NCBI GenBank assembly: GCA_045802605.1
Contig: JBJMQS010000030.1
Location: 252,204 to 316,203, forward strand
Direction: 5' to 3'
Length of the DNA stretch: 64,000 nt
Origin: JBJMQS01 sp045802605
Lineage (GTDB): Bacteria; Planctomycetota; Planctomycetia; Gemmatales; Gemmataceae
Positions 8,276 through 17,568 of the stretch are shown one piece after another; the first letter of the stretch is position 1, and every line of letters starts with the position of its first letter. The position numbers and the translations under genes were made by a program. A model generated the notes under the pieces. It ran no database searches, was not told the DNA's origin, and saw only the letters and a list, made by a program, of their open reading frames with translations.

Positions 8276-8345
8276 GTAGCCGCGGGCTTTAGCCCGCGCA
8301 TTCTGGCAAACGCTTGGTCCCACGCGGGCTAAAGCCCGCGGTTAC
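8276..8345. repeat. Palindromic repeat with gcgggctttagcccgc arms
   Basis: GTAGCCGCGGGCTTTAGCCC at the left is mirrored by the right end; each arm also contains its own small palindrome. It lies between convergent genes (7635..8270 and 8364..10091) and may act as a terminator in both directions. Repeats of this type are common between genes in planctomycetes. Confidence 0.75.
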
Positions 8346-8363
8346 AAATACAATCCGATCAGA

Positions 8364-10091
8364 TTATTTCCCTGGCAACTCGTAACAAACCGCTTCGCGA
8401 TCATTTCTGACCAACAAATGCCCGGCGACGACGCAGGGAACAGTCCACGTCTTGCTCGATAGCGCGGGGATGCGAGCCACTTCGCGCAAACCATTGGGCG
8501 ATGGGTCCACCATGACGACGTCCCCGGCCTCGGCCTGCACGAGCAGACGATCGCCGACCAAGATAACTTGGCCATGCTGGTATTTGCCCTCGCGCCATTT
8601 CACTTTGCCCGTCGCGGCTTCGACGCAAGCAAGAACGCCATCGTCGAGACCATAAAGGTGGCCTTCGAACAAAACGGCCGACGTGAATTTCGTCCGCAGC
8701 GATTTGCTGCGCCATACGGGCTCGGCCGTCCAGCGATCGGGGCCGTCTCGCTTCACGCGAATCAGGGCGCAACCGCCGGAAGCAAAACCGGTGGAGACAA
8801 ACGCAGTGCCGGGCCCACCCGCGTCGGGGATTGGCTGCGAGAAGTTTATGCCACACTCGTTGGTCCACGGGAAGAGCCAGAGCGATTTGCCCGTCGCGGC
8901 ATCGTGGCCCGCAAGACCCTGGGCATTGTGCACGACGATCTGCCGCGAACCATCGACTTCCCAGATCACGGGAGAGCTGTAGCCGGCTCTTTCGGTGATT
9001 GCGCTCCAAAGGCGATCGCCAGTGCATTTGTCGAATGCGGCGAGCGATGCACCATCGGCCGAGCACACGATGACGCGATTACCATCGATGAGCGGCGAGG
9101 CACACAGACCATGTTCGAGAGTTGATCCCGATTCCGACACATGCGCGGACCACATTGGTTTCCCGCTGGCGGCATTGAGACATGCCAGATGGCCAGTCGC
9201 GCCAACGGCGTACAGCCGGCCAGCGTCGATCACCGGCGTCGCCCGCGGACCGTCGCCGGCGACAATGCAGTCAAATCGGGTTCGTGTCGCGTGCCGCCAG
9301 ACCAGCGCGCTATCCGACATTCGGTAGCAACTCACGCATTCATCGGGCCCCAATTGTTCTTGCGTGATCGCATATCCGCCGATGGCCGCGAATCCGGACC
9401 AGCCGCTGCCGATTTCGCGCCGCCAGATTTCGTGCGGCATCAGATCGCCGGCCCAATCGGCGAGGCGGAGTGAGGAAATACCGTTGCGATTGAGCCCAAA
9501 AAACTGGGGCGAATCGTCCGGGGTAAGGTCGCTCAGCGCCATTGGCGGCAACGTCGGCGTTTCGTTCCGGCTCGCCCGGCCGTCGCGCCGCGGCACATTT
9601 CGCCAGGCGAGTTCCAGGCTGCCGTCGCCTTGCAAGCCATCGACCCGCGCGCTGAATGGAAATACCAATCCGGCACAGAGCAAGACGAGGACAACGAGCA
9701 ATCGCCAATTCGCAGGCGCACCGGCATATCCGAGCCACGCGCCAGCGGGCACCCAGAGCGAACTCAACAAAAACAACGCGATGAACGACGACAGATGCGG
9801 CACAGGCGCCGACTGATAGGCAGCGAGCGCTCCGAGCGTGCCCAACCAACCGAACGCCATGAGGACGATGATCCATCGCCAAGTGAAGCGACTGATCATC
9901 AGTCGACGTCGCCACGACAGGGCGAACACGGCGACGATCCCCGCCGCGAGTGCGCCAGCCCACATGGGCTCCACGCGGCCGGTGATCATCGGCATAACCG
10001 ACGTACGGGCCCAAGCGTAGGGCAAAAGCCCTAGCGTCAGGACACATGCCAAAACCAGGCTTAGCGTCGTCAGTAGCCGCACGAAGTCCAT
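8364..10091 (-). CDS. Membrane protein with PQQ-type beta-propeller
   Basis: 575 residues. About the first 160 contain five hydrophobic segments (for example TTLSLVLACVLTLGLLPYAW and RLLVVLVLLCAGLVFPF). The rest is a propeller with repeated PQQ-like units: LACLNAASGKPMWSAHV, SLAAFDKCTGDRLWSAI, GHDAATGKSLWLF, ACVEAATGKVKWREG. Such propellers in planctomycetes rarely bind PQQ; they are usually extracytoplasmic scaffolds. The LNRNGISS motif after the membrane part is typical of these proteins. It is transcribed alone, convergent with the kinase operon and divergent from the esterase-like gene. Confidence 0.8.
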   Translation of the reverse strand: MDFVRLLTTLSLVLACVLTLGLLPYAWARTSVMPMITGRVEPMWAGALAAGIVAVFALSWRRRLMISRFTWRWIIVLMAFGWLGTLGALAAYQSAPVPHLSSFIALFLLSSLWVPAGAWLGYAGAPANWRLLVVLVLLCAGLVFPFSARVDGLQGDGSLELAWRNVPRRDGRASRNETPTLPPMALSDLTPDDSPQFFGLNRNGISSLRLADWAGDLMPHEIWRREIGSGWSGFAAIGGYAITQEQLGPDECVSCYRMSDSALVWRHATRTRFDCIVAGDGPRATPVIDAGRLYAVGATGHLACLNAASGKPMWSAHVSESGSTLEHGLCASPLIDGNRVIVCSADGASLAAFDKCTGDRLWSAITERAGYSSPVIWEVDGSRQIVVHNAQGLAGHDAATGKSLWLFPWTNECGINFSQPIPDAGGPGTAFVSTGFASGGCALIRVKRDGPDRWTAEPVWRSKSLRTKFTSAVLFEGHLYGLDDGVLACVEAATGKVKWREGKYQHGQVILVGDRLLVQAEAGDVVMVDPSPNGLREVARIPALSSKTWTVPCVVAGHLLVRNDREAVCYELPGK

Positions 10092-10259
10092 CTCAAAAGG
10101 AGCCGCGGCCGTGGTGGTCGCTCGGCGACACCCGACTGACCATCGGGTCCGAGTCGTCGGTTAACAAGAACGCCTTCGGAAGGCGTCAAATCCACTCGGA
10201 TTATCATATGAAAACATCCAAGAGTCCAGCATAAACTGCTGACCCGATGGAGACTTGCG

Positions 10260-11774
10260 ATGTTCAGGAAAACTTTGACGCTCGCGGCGGTCCTTTTTCC
10301 TCTCCTGTTCATTGCCGCCCGCACTGACGCCAACGGCGGGCTGAAAATTGAAGTGCGGCTTGCTGATGGTTTCAAGGCGGACGTGAAGAACGGGCGTGTG
10401 CTCGTCGTGCTGGGTCAGAACCGCGGGGAGCCACGCACTTCGATCGGCCGGACCGGGCTGAAAACACCACCCGTGCTTGGAACCGATGCGCATGCATCGG
10501 CCGACGATCGGCTCATCGCCACGCTGGATGAGCAGTGTGAGATTTTTCCCATCGAGTCCTTGGCGAAGTTGAAGCCCGGCTCGTACCACGCGCAAGCGGT
10601 CGTTCATCTGAATCAAGATTTGAATTTCACCAATGCACCCGGCGACCTCTACGGCCCAGCAAAGGATGTCAAGATCGACCCGGCGGCTGGTGGGGTGATC
10701 AAGCTTGAGGTCAATGCCCGCGAACCTGAGGAAGAGCTTCCGAAGGACACAAGCGCGGTCAAGTTTCTCAAGCTGCCCTCGAAATTGCTCAGTGAGTTTC
10801 ATGGCCGGCCGATGTTCTTGCGGGCGGCCGTCTTGCTGCCGGCAGATTTTGAATCCAGCCCCGACAAGAAATATCCGCTGCGCGTTCACATCGGCGGTTA
10901 TGGCGAGCGCTACATCAGCATCATGGAATTGATGGCCAAACGGCCGACGCAGGGCCCGCACTTCATTTCGCTCATGCTTGATGGGGCCGGCCCGCTTGGC
11001 GACCCGTACCAGGTGAACTCCCACAATCACGGGCCCTATGGCGACGCGATCACGAAGGAGTTGATTCCTTACGTCGAAGAGAAATTCCGCGGCCTGGGCA
11101 GCCCAAGCGCACGGTTCATGGATGGGCACTCGACGGGGGGATGGGTCTCATTTGCGCTGCAAGTCTTCTATCCGGATTTCTTCAATGGCTGCTGGTCGTT
11201 CTGCCCCGACCCGGTGGACTTCCGCGCCTACGAATTGATGAACATCTACAAGGACGACAACGCTTACGTGAACTCCGCTGGTTTCGAGCGGCCGGCCAAG
11301 CGAAAAATCAACGGCGAGACCGTGTACACCGTGCGCCACGAATGCCAGATCGAAAACGTCTTGGGCCTCGGCAATCGCTGGGTGCTCTCGGGTAAGGACT
11401 GGGGCGCGTGGAATGCGACCTACGGCCCCCGCGGCGACGATGGCCGGCCCAAGCCGCTTTGGGACGGTAAGACCGGGGCGATCGATCGCTCGGTCGTGGA
11501 GCACTGGAAGAAGTACGATCTACGGCTCGTACTCGAAGAGAATTGGAAAGACTTGGGACCCAAGCTGAAGGGCAAGCTCCACATCTACTCCGGCGACTGC
11601 GACGACTATTTCCTCAACAATGCGGTTCGGCTCCTCGATAAGTTCCTGAAAGATGCCGACCCGCCCGCTGAAGCGACGATCACGTTTGGTGAGTATCAGG
11701 GCCACGGCTTCCACCCGCTGAGCGAGAAGAAGACCCTGGAAGCCATGTGGGCGGCATACGAGAAGAAGAAATAA
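10260..11774 (+). CDS. Secreted alpha/beta hydrolase (esterase-like)
   Basis: 504 residues with a signal peptide (LTLAAVLFPLLFIAARTDANG). A beta-rich N-terminal domain of about 160 residues precedes an alpha/beta hydrolase domain. The nucleophile elbow is probably DGHSTGGW near residue 285, GYGERYI is near the oxyanion region, and the C-terminal GHGFHPL supplies the histidine. The layout resembles EstD/Fes-type carbohydrate or siderophore esterases. No neighbour points to a substrate. It is divergent from the propeller gene; the 168-base gap between them should hold both promoters. The protein appears complete. Confidence 0.75.
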   Translation: MFRKTLTLAAVLFPLLFIAARTDANGGLKIEVRLADGFKADVKNGRVLVVLGQNRGEPRTSIGRTGLKTPPVLGTDAHASADDRLIATLDEQCEIFPIESLAKLKPGSYHAQAVVHLNQDLNFTNAPGDLYGPAKDVKIDPAAGGVIKLEVNAREPEEELPKDTSAVKFLKLPSKLLSEFHGRPMFLRAAVLLPADFESSPDKKYPLRVHIGGYGERYISIMELMAKRPTQGPHFISLMLDGAGPLGDPYQVNSHNHGPYGDAITKELIPYVEEKFRGLGSPSARFMDGHSTGGWVSFALQVFYPDFFNGCWSFCPDPVDFRAYELMNIYKDDNAYVNSAGFERPAKRKINGETVYTVRHECQIENVLGLGNRWVLSGKDWGAWNATYGPRGDDGRPKPLWDGKTGAIDRSVVEHWKKYDLRLVLEENWKDLGPKLKGKLHIYSGDCDDYFLNNAVRLLDKFLKDADPPAEATITFGEYQGHGFHPLSEKKTLEAMWAAYEKKK

Positions 11775-11777
11775 GAT

Positions 11778-11861
11778 TTAACCGCTGAGTATCCAGAGAG
11801 CGATGAGAAAACCAAATGCCGTATTGGTTTTCTCAGCGCTCTCTGCGTACTCAGCGGTTAA
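11778..11861. repeat. Dispersed palindromic repeat (ccgcagag family), copy 2
   Basis: TTAACCGCTGAG at the left end is mirrored by CTCAGCGGTTAA at the right end, with inner arms GAGAAAACCAA and TTGGTTTTCTC. It lies between two convergent genes, four bases after one stop and 14 before the other, where a terminator is expected. Confidence 0.8.
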
Positions 11862-11874
11862 GTTCTTTTTCTTC

Positions 11875-13275
11875 TTAAATGTGAATGGCTTTGCCGAAGT
11901 ACGCGGCTCGGGCGGCTTCGCCCATCGCCTCTGACAATGTAGGGTGACCGTGCACCATCCGCGCGATATCCTCGGCGGAGCCTACGAACTCCATTGTGGT
12001 CACGGCCTCAGCAATCATGTCCGACGCTCGCGGCCCGAAGATGTGCACGCCGAGCAATCGATCCGTTTTCGCATCGGCCAGCACTTTCACAAGGCCCTCG
12101 GTTTCATCGAGACTCTTGGCACGGGCGGATGCCATGAATGGGAACTTACCAACCCGATATTCGCGGCCCTCGTCCTTGAGCTGCTCCTCGGTTTTGCCAA
12201 CTGCGGCGACTTCGGGCCAAATGTAAATCACGCTCGGAATCGCATCGTAATTGACGTGGGCCGGCTGCCCGCCCAGTTGATCGGCGAACGCGAGGCCTTC
12301 TTCGGACGCCTTGTGCGCGAGCATCGGCCCTTCGATCAAGTCGCCAATGGCGAACAGGCCGGGCACGCTGGTTTGGAATTTGTCGTCCACAACGACTTTG
12401 CCTTTTTCCATCTTCACGCCGGCTTGCTCCAAGCCCAGCCCTTGCGTGAACGGCCGGCGGCCAACCGATACCAGCACCTTGTCGCCGACGAACGTCGCGG
12501 GGCCATCCTTGCTTTCGCATTTGACGGTGATCTGATCGCCCTTGGTTTCCGCGCCGACGACTTTGGTTTCGAGATGGAACTCGAGCCCTTGCTTCTCGAG
12601 CGACTTCTTCACGAGCGTGGCGATCTCGGTGTCAGTGAGTGGCAGAATCCGCGGCAAGAACTCGAGCACCGTGACTTTGGACCCCAGTCGAGCCCAGACC
12701 GAGCCCAGCTCCAAGCCGATGTAGCCGCCACCGACGACGATCAAATGCTTGGGCGCAGGATTGAAATTCAGCGCCTCGGTCGAGGAGACAATGTTCTTGC
12801 CGTCGAATGGCAACGATGGCAGCGGCGTCGGTTCGCTCCCGGTGGCGAGCAGGATGGCCGACGCTTCGAGTTGGACCTGTTTGCCGTCGTTGAGCGTGAC
12901 ATCGACTTTGCCGGCGCCGGCGAGCTTGGCCGTACCATTGAACCCGGTGACGCCATACTTTTTGAACAGTCCGCCGATGCCTGTGGTTAACTGCTTGACG
13001 ATGGTGTCCTTGCGCGTGAGCATGACGCCCAAGTCGAGCTCGACCTTAGACACCTTCACGCCGTGCTTGGCGAGCTTGCGCTGCGTCTGGTCGTACATCT
13101 CGCTGGAATCGAGCAATGCTTTCGACGGTATGCAGCCAATGTTGAGACAGGTGCCGCCAAACGCAGCCCGCTTGTCCACGCAGGCAACTTTCTTGCCGAG
13201 CTGGGCTGCCCGAATCGCGGCCACATATCCCCCGGGCCCGCCACCGATCACAACGAGGTCAAAACGATCTGCCAT
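11875..13275 (-). CDS. lpdA: Dihydrolipoyl dehydrogenase (E3)
   Basis: 466 residues, normal for the family. Near the N-terminus is GGGPGGYVAAIRAAQLG for FAD binding, then the redox disulfide motif GGTCLNIGCIPSK. VVGGGYIGLELGSVWARLG in the middle binds NAD, and the C-terminal HGHPTLSEAM supplies the His-Glu catalytic pair. It reoxidises dihydrolipoamide in the 2-oxoacid dehydrogenase complexes and the glycine cleavage system. No E1 or E2 gene is adjacent here, so it probably serves complexes encoded elsewhere. sucCD follows about 7 kb away on the other strand, a related pathway but not an operon. Confidence 0.96.
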   Translation of the reverse strand: MADRFDLVVIGGGPGGYVAAIRAAQLGKKVACVDKRAAFGGTCLNIGCIPSKALLDSSEMYDQTQRKLAKHGVKVSKVELDLGVMLTRKDTIVKQLTTGIGGLFKKYGVTGFNGTAKLAGAGKVDVTLNDGKQVQLEASAILLATGSEPTPLPSLPFDGKNIVSSTEALNFNPAPKHLIVVGGGYIGLELGSVWARLGSKVTVLEFLPRILPLTDTEIATLVKKSLEKQGLEFHLETKVVGAETKGDQITVKCESKDGPATFVGDKVLVSVGRRPFTQGLGLEQAGVKMEKGKVVVDDKFQTSVPGLFAIGDLIEGPMLAHKASEEGLAFADQLGGQPAHVNYDAIPSVIYIWPEVAAVGKTEEQLKDEGREYRVGKFPFMASARAKSLDETEGLVKVLADAKTDRLLGVHIFGPRASDMIAEAVTTMEFVGSAEDIARMVHGHPTLSEAMGEAARAAYFGKAIHI

Positions 13276-13318
13276 TCCAGGTTGTCCTCAAAATAAAAAG
13301 CACTCAATTTCATGTTAT

Positions 13319-13864
13319 CTAAAGCCCACCCGTTGCAACGGGTGGGCTTTTCAATGCGCTCCAAATCCAAGCGCCTTCGTGGACGTGATCAAGAATATAG
13401 AAATACACGTTTTCTTGATGTTCGCGATTATTGATAGGCACAGCCTTGCCTCGCTTTCCCCACAGTCGCCCCGGCCACCCGCACTTCCGCGCCTCGAACC
13501 ATGCGTGCCGCTTGGCGTGGCCCGACCAGGCACGAGGACAATTCGGAGGCAACTTTGCTTGAAGGTGCACATGCTGGCCCGAACAAGAAATTGACAAGAC
13601 ATATGCGCCTAATTGCTGCATGCGGTCACGTACCGCCACACCAACGACTTCACGCCAATGGTGCGCTAATACGACAGGTGGTTGTTTCAGCGACTTGCGG
13701 CTCTGCTCTTCGCGGAACCGGTATTCTTCCGGTGGCGGCGGATGTTTGTAATCGCCTTCCACGTGTTCGCGATGATGACGCGTGCGAAATCCGCGTGCAT
13801 CTCCATAAAGCCACGACCCATAAGTCGACAGTATGATGTGAAACCAGCGTGTCTCGTCAGACAT
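13319..13864 (-). CDS. REP-associated tyrosine transposase (RAYT, IS200-like)
   Basis: 181 residues from ATG 13864 (MSDETRWFHIILSTYG). A longer frame would read through a REP palindrome. The metal-binding pair is in SGQHVHLQAKLP, and a tyrosine-bearing helix follows (QENVYFYILDHVHEGAW). This is the Y1/HUH layout of RAYT proteins, single-copy relatives of IS200/IS605 transposases that act on REP hairpins. The last residues of the protein are encoded inside the downstream REP palindrome. REP copies flank the gene at 13321..13350 and 13876..13907, as expected for a REP-RAYT unit. Confidence 0.85.
   Translation of the reverse strand: MSDETRWFHIILSTYGSWLYGDARGFRTRHHREHVEGDYKHPPPPEEYRFREEQSRKSLKQPPVVLAHHWREVVGVAVRDRMQQLGAYVLSISCSGQHVHLQAKLPPNCPRAWSGHAKRHAWFEARKCGWPGRLWGKRGKAVPINNREHQENVYFYILDHVHEGAWIWSALKSPPVATGGL
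13321..13350. repeat. REP palindrome at the 3' side of the RAYT gene
   Basis: A perfect palindrome around CCCACCCGTTGCAACGGGTG with AAAG/CTTT ends. It encodes the end of the RAYT reading frame and includes its last codons. Same core as 13876..13907. Confidence 0.9.
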
Positions 13865-13875
13865 GAAGATTCCCC

Positions 13876-13907
13876 GAAATCCCACCCGTTGCAACGGGTG
13901 GGATTTC
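13876..13907. repeat. REP palindrome at the 5' side of the RAYT gene
   Basis: GAAATCCCACCC at 13876 onward is mirrored by GGGTGGGATTTC; the 22-base core is identical to that at 13321..13350. The palindrome starts 12 bases upstream of the RAYT start codon and may also hold its promoter or regulatory site. Confidence 0.9.
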
Positions 13908-13926
13908 AAAATTGTAGGGGCTTACA

Positions 13927-15303
13927 CTACTCATACCGCAACGCTTCGATGGGATCGAGCCGCGAGGCTTTCCAGGCCGGGTAATAACCGAATGCGATGC
14001 CCACCGTGGCCGACACAGCGACCGCCGCGATGACCGCGGGCCAGGACGTTTCGGTTGGCCAATGGAGAAAATAGCGGACGGCCCACGACCCACCCCAGCC
14101 GGCGAGAATGCCGATGATGCCGCCCAACAAACAGAGCACGACCGCTTCGGTGAGAAATTGGCGCAGAATGTCGGCCGCACGAGCGCCGACGGCCATGCGC
14201 AGGCCGATCTCTTTCGTGCGCTCGGTCACCGAGACGAGCATGATATTCATGATGCCGACGCCGCCGACGACGAGTGAAATGAGCGCGACGCAGAGGAGCA
14301 GATTGGTCATCAGCGAACTGGTCGAGGCCAAAGCCTTCGTCATCTCCGACATGTCGCGAATGTTGAAGTCATCCGGCTGGCCCGAATGTACCCGATGCCG
14401 TTCGTGCAATAGCTCCGTCATCTGACGGATGGCCGCTGGAACATCTTCCGATGTATCGGCGGCCGCAAGGATCTGATCGACGTTGGTGAATCGCACCGGC
14501 AATGGAGTATCCGCAGTCTGCGTGGCGGAAGGAATCGGATAAAGACTCGACTGCGCCCCGGGGTAAAGCTGGCTCAGTGAATTGACCCCGCCGGCCGCCG
14601 GCGAATTGTTGGCGCTTTGATTGACATTGGCCAACGACGATCCAGCCACGCGATACTTAATGGTGGTCCACGGTGCGAGCAGAATATCGTCTTGATCGAG
14701 GCCCATCATGTTGGCGCCTTTGGCGGTGAGGACGCCGACGATCCGAAACGCCACGTTTTGCACACGCACTTCTTTGCCCAACGGCGATTGGCCGCCGAAA
14801 AGCTCGCGCTCGAGCGTTTGCCCGATCAGGCAGACCTTACTGCCATTGCGCACATCGCGATCGGTGAACGGCTCTCCCTCGGAGAGATCGGTCCAATCAC
14901 GGACCTGCAAGAACGTCGGCGTGGTGCCGTAGATGTAGAGCGGCACCCAGTTGCGATTGCCATACACCACCTGTGTGCGGGCGCGGACCACCGGAGCCAC
15001 GCTGCGTACCGCCGGGCACTCGCGCTGAATCGCCTCGGCATCTTGCGGTGTCAGAGTAATCACACTGCCGGAGCCGAATGTCACCCCGCCAGACGACGCC
15101 GTGCCGGGCTGCACCAGCAAATTGTTTGCCCCCATGCTGGCGATGGTTTTGCGGATAGCGGCGGAAGAGCCCTGCCCAATCTCCATCATCGCGATCACCG
15201 CAGCCACGCCGATAATGATGCCCAGTGTTGTGAGCACCGATCGCATCACGTTGCGCCTGAGAGCGGTGGTCGCCAGTCTTAATGTGCGCCGGAATTTTCG
15301 CAT
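13927..15303 (-). CDS. MacB-type ABC transporter permease
   Basis: 458 residues. It has the MacB permease layout: N-terminal helix (VLTTLGIIIGVAAVIAMMEI), a large periplasmic MacB core domain (about residues 50-300), then three C-terminal helices, including LVVGGVGIMNIMLVSVTERT followed by EIGLRMAVGAR. It lacks a fused ATPase, which is encoded separately at 17569..18255. Such systems move substrates such as lipoproteins, peptides or drugs using an adaptor (18265..19581). A TPR-sulfotransferase gene on the other strand lies between the permease and the ATPase, so the permease needs its own promoter in 15304..15377. Confidence 0.9.
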   Translation of the reverse strand: MRKFRRTLRLATTALRRNVMRSVLTTLGIIIGVAAVIAMMEIGQGSSAAIRKTIASMGANNLLVQPGTASSGGVTFGSGSVITLTPQDAEAIQRECPAVRSVAPVVRARTQVVYGNRNWVPLYIYGTTPTFLQVRDWTDLSEGEPFTDRDVRNGSKVCLIGQTLERELFGGQSPLGKEVRVQNVAFRIVGVLTAKGANMMGLDQDDILLAPWTTIKYRVAGSSLANVNQSANNSPAAGGVNSLSQLYPGAQSSLYPIPSATQTADTPLPVRFTNVDQILAAADTSEDVPAAIRQMTELLHERHRVHSGQPDDFNIRDMSEMTKALASTSSLMTNLLLCVALISLVVGGVGIMNIMLVSVTERTKEIGLRMAVGARAADILRQFLTEAVVLCLLGGIIGILAGWGGSWAVRYFLHWPTETSWPAVIAAVAVSATVGIAFGYYPAWKASRLDPIEALRYE

Positions 15304-15377
15304 GGCCCTACCCTATTTCATTATACCCTTGCCGAATGGCCATCGGCCCGCGGCGTGCCAACGATTATGATGAAATC

Positions 15378-17558
15378 ATGGACTGGCAAAAACAGTTTCT
15401 CGAGGCTTGGGAACATCACCGGAATGGGCGGCTCGATCAAGCCGAGACGCTTTATCGTCAATTACTTGCGCAAGAACCGCGCCGCCCGGAAATATGGCAT
15501 AACCTCGGCGTGCTAGCGGCCCAGAGGCGGCAATACGAGCCAGCTTTGAAATACTTGGACGAGGCGGTGAGTGTCAGCCCCAGCGCAGCGGGCATTCATT
15601 CGAGTCGGGCCGAAGTTTTGCGCTGTCTCGGCCAGCTCGATGACGCTGAGAAAAGCTGCCGGCTCGCCATCGAGTTGAAACCAGACAATCCGCTGGCGTG
15701 GCAGAATCTCGGCGTCATTCTCTTTGCGCAAAAGCGCTACCCCGAGGCAGAAACTGCCTTGCGCGAATCACTGCGACTTCGCCCCGATTTCCCCGGCGTG
15801 TTGGTCGCTCTGGCCGATTGCCTCCGCGAGCAGGGCCGCATCAGCGAATCGCTGAATTGCTACCATCGCACATTGGCCGTCGCGCCCGATTTCGCCGCCG
15901 CCCATGCGAATCTTGGAATTGTCCAGGTGCTTCAGGGCCGGGTGGCCGAGGGGCTGGCCCACTGCCATCGCGCCGTGCAGCTAGCGCCGCACGATGCGCT
16001 CTTGCGACACAATTTGAGCCAACTGCTGGTGGAATATGGTCGGCCCAACGAGGCCCTAGAGACACTGTCGGCGGCGCTGCAAATCGCACCGAATTCAGGC
16101 CCGTTGTGCCTATCGCTGGCCACGGCGTTTTTTGAATTGGACGATTTGCCGCGAGCGCGACACTGGGTGAACGTCGCACTGCAATTGCAGCCGGACGATC
16201 CTGAAGCTTGCTGCGTTTTGGGTAATATCGTGTTAGAACAGGGCGACGCTAGCTCCGCGGCGGAGATTTTCCAACAGGTTTTGCAAAAGCAACCTGATCA
16301 CACCGAAGCATTCGTTGGCCTAGCGCGATCACGGTTGGCCTCAGGTGACGTGTCCGGCGCGATCGATGCGTACCAGAAAGCAACTCGATTCGGGCCGACC
16401 GAGGGCGGCACGCGCGAATCCTTTGGACACAGTCTCTCAGGTGCGGGCGATTTTCCGCGGGCGTTCGCGTCCATTGCCGCCCACATCGGATTGCTGACCA
16501 TTCAACGCGGCCAAGCGACTGATGAGGAGATCGGTCGAACCGAAGCACTGTTAGATCTACCGTGGCTAGGCCGGACTCGTAAAGCAGCAATTCATTTCGC
16601 GCTGGCCCAGGCTTACGATGGAAAAGGCGAGTATTCTCGTGCCGCAGCGCGGCTAGCCGACGCCAATGCCGGTCAAAAGCAGTTTTGGGAAACGCAAAAG
16701 AAGATTTATGATCCCGCTGAACATTCGCGCCACGTCGATCGGCTGATTGAAGTCTTCTCTCCCGACTTCTTTCAACGCAACCTAGCGAGTGACGCCAGTG
16801 TTGGCCCCGCCCGCCAATCTGAGCGCCCCGTCTTCATCGTTGGCATGCCGCGGTCGGGCACGACGCTCGTCGAACAAATCCTCGCCAGTCATCCGCAGGT
16901 ATTTGGTGCGGGCGAACTACGGTATTCCATTCAGTCGTTGGCACGGCTGCCGCTCCTCTCTCGCGAGAAAGATGCGGCCAGAGCCCAAAATGATCCGCTC
17001 GCTTACGTTCCCTTCGCCGCGATCGCCGATTTCGAAGCAGTCGCCGATTGGCACCTGAAACAGTTGGAAACACTTGACCATGGCCGTGCGTTGCGCGTTG
17101 TCGATAAATTACCGGACAATTATTTGCAACTCGGTTTCTTAGCCACGATGTTCCCCAAGGCTCGATTCATTCACTGCCGGCGCGACATGCGTGATGTTGC
17201 ACTTTCCTGTTGGAGCACCAACTTCGCCAAGCTTCATTGGTCAGTCGATTTGGACTGGGTCGCCAGCCGCATTCTCGATTATCAACGATTGATGGAGCAC
17301 TGGCGGCGGGTATTGCCGGTGCCGATGCTGGAGATCGATTATGAGCAGCTTGTTGCTGATCAGGAGGCCGGCAGCCGGTGGTTAGTGGCGTGGTTGGGCC
17401 TGGAATGGGATCCACGTTGCCTAGCGTTTTACCAGACTCAGCGGCCAGTGCAGACTGCGAGTGCGGCCCAAGTCCGCGAGCCAATCCACCAGCGCTCAAT
17501 CGGCCGGTGGAAGAACTACGCGGAAATGCTATCGCCGGTTTTGCTGCGGCTTGGTTAA
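15378..17558 (+). CDS. TPR-repeat sulfotransferase
   Basis: 726 residues from ATG 15378; the frame extends upstream, but this start gives the expected MDWQKQFLEAWEHH opening of a TPR. Residues about 1-400 are TPR units (RLDQAETLYRQLLAQEPRRP and similar). Near residue 490 is the PAPS 5'-phosphosulfate loop (FIVGMPRSGTTLVEQIL), and FIHCRRDMRDVALSCW carries the 3'-phosphate site. The enzyme class transfers sulfate from PAPS to a protein tyrosine or a glycan. It is divergent from the permease and ends 10 bases from the convergent ABC ATPase gene. It splits what should be one exporter operon, suggesting insertion or rearrangement. Confidence 0.9.
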   Translation: MDWQKQFLEAWEHHRNGRLDQAETLYRQLLAQEPRRPEIWHNLGVLAAQRRQYEPALKYLDEAVSVSPSAAGIHSSRAEVLRCLGQLDDAEKSCRLAIELKPDNPLAWQNLGVILFAQKRYPEAETALRESLRLRPDFPGVLVALADCLREQGRISESLNCYHRTLAVAPDFAAAHANLGIVQVLQGRVAEGLAHCHRAVQLAPHDALLRHNLSQLLVEYGRPNEALETLSAALQIAPNSGPLCLSLATAFFELDDLPRARHWVNVALQLQPDDPEACCVLGNIVLEQGDASSAAEIFQQVLQKQPDHTEAFVGLARSRLASGDVSGAIDAYQKATRFGPTEGGTRESFGHSLSGAGDFPRAFASIAAHIGLLTIQRGQATDEEIGRTEALLDLPWLGRTRKAAIHFALAQAYDGKGEYSRAAARLADANAGQKQFWETQKKIYDPAEHSRHVDRLIEVFSPDFFQRNLASDASVGPARQSERPVFIVGMPRSGTTLVEQILASHPQVFGAGELRYSIQSLARLPLLSREKDAARAQNDPLAYVPFAAIADFEAVADWHLKQLETLDHGRALRVVDKLPDNYLQLGFLATMFPKARFIHCRRDMRDVALSCWSTNFAKLHWSVDLDWVASRILDYQRLMEHWRRVLPVPMLEIDYEQLVADQEAGSRWLVAWLGLEWDPRCLAFYQTQRPVQTASAAQVREPIHQRSIGRWKNYAEMLSPVLLRLG

Positions 17559-17568
17559 GGAATTCGGA

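Larger units (their letters stand above)
13321..13907 (-). mobile_element. REP-RAYT unit
   Basis: A RAYT transposase gene bounded on both sides by the same 22-base palindromic core. It occupies the gap between lpdA and the MacB-like permease gene. No target duplication is expected for this HUH class, and none was seen. Confidence 0.75.
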
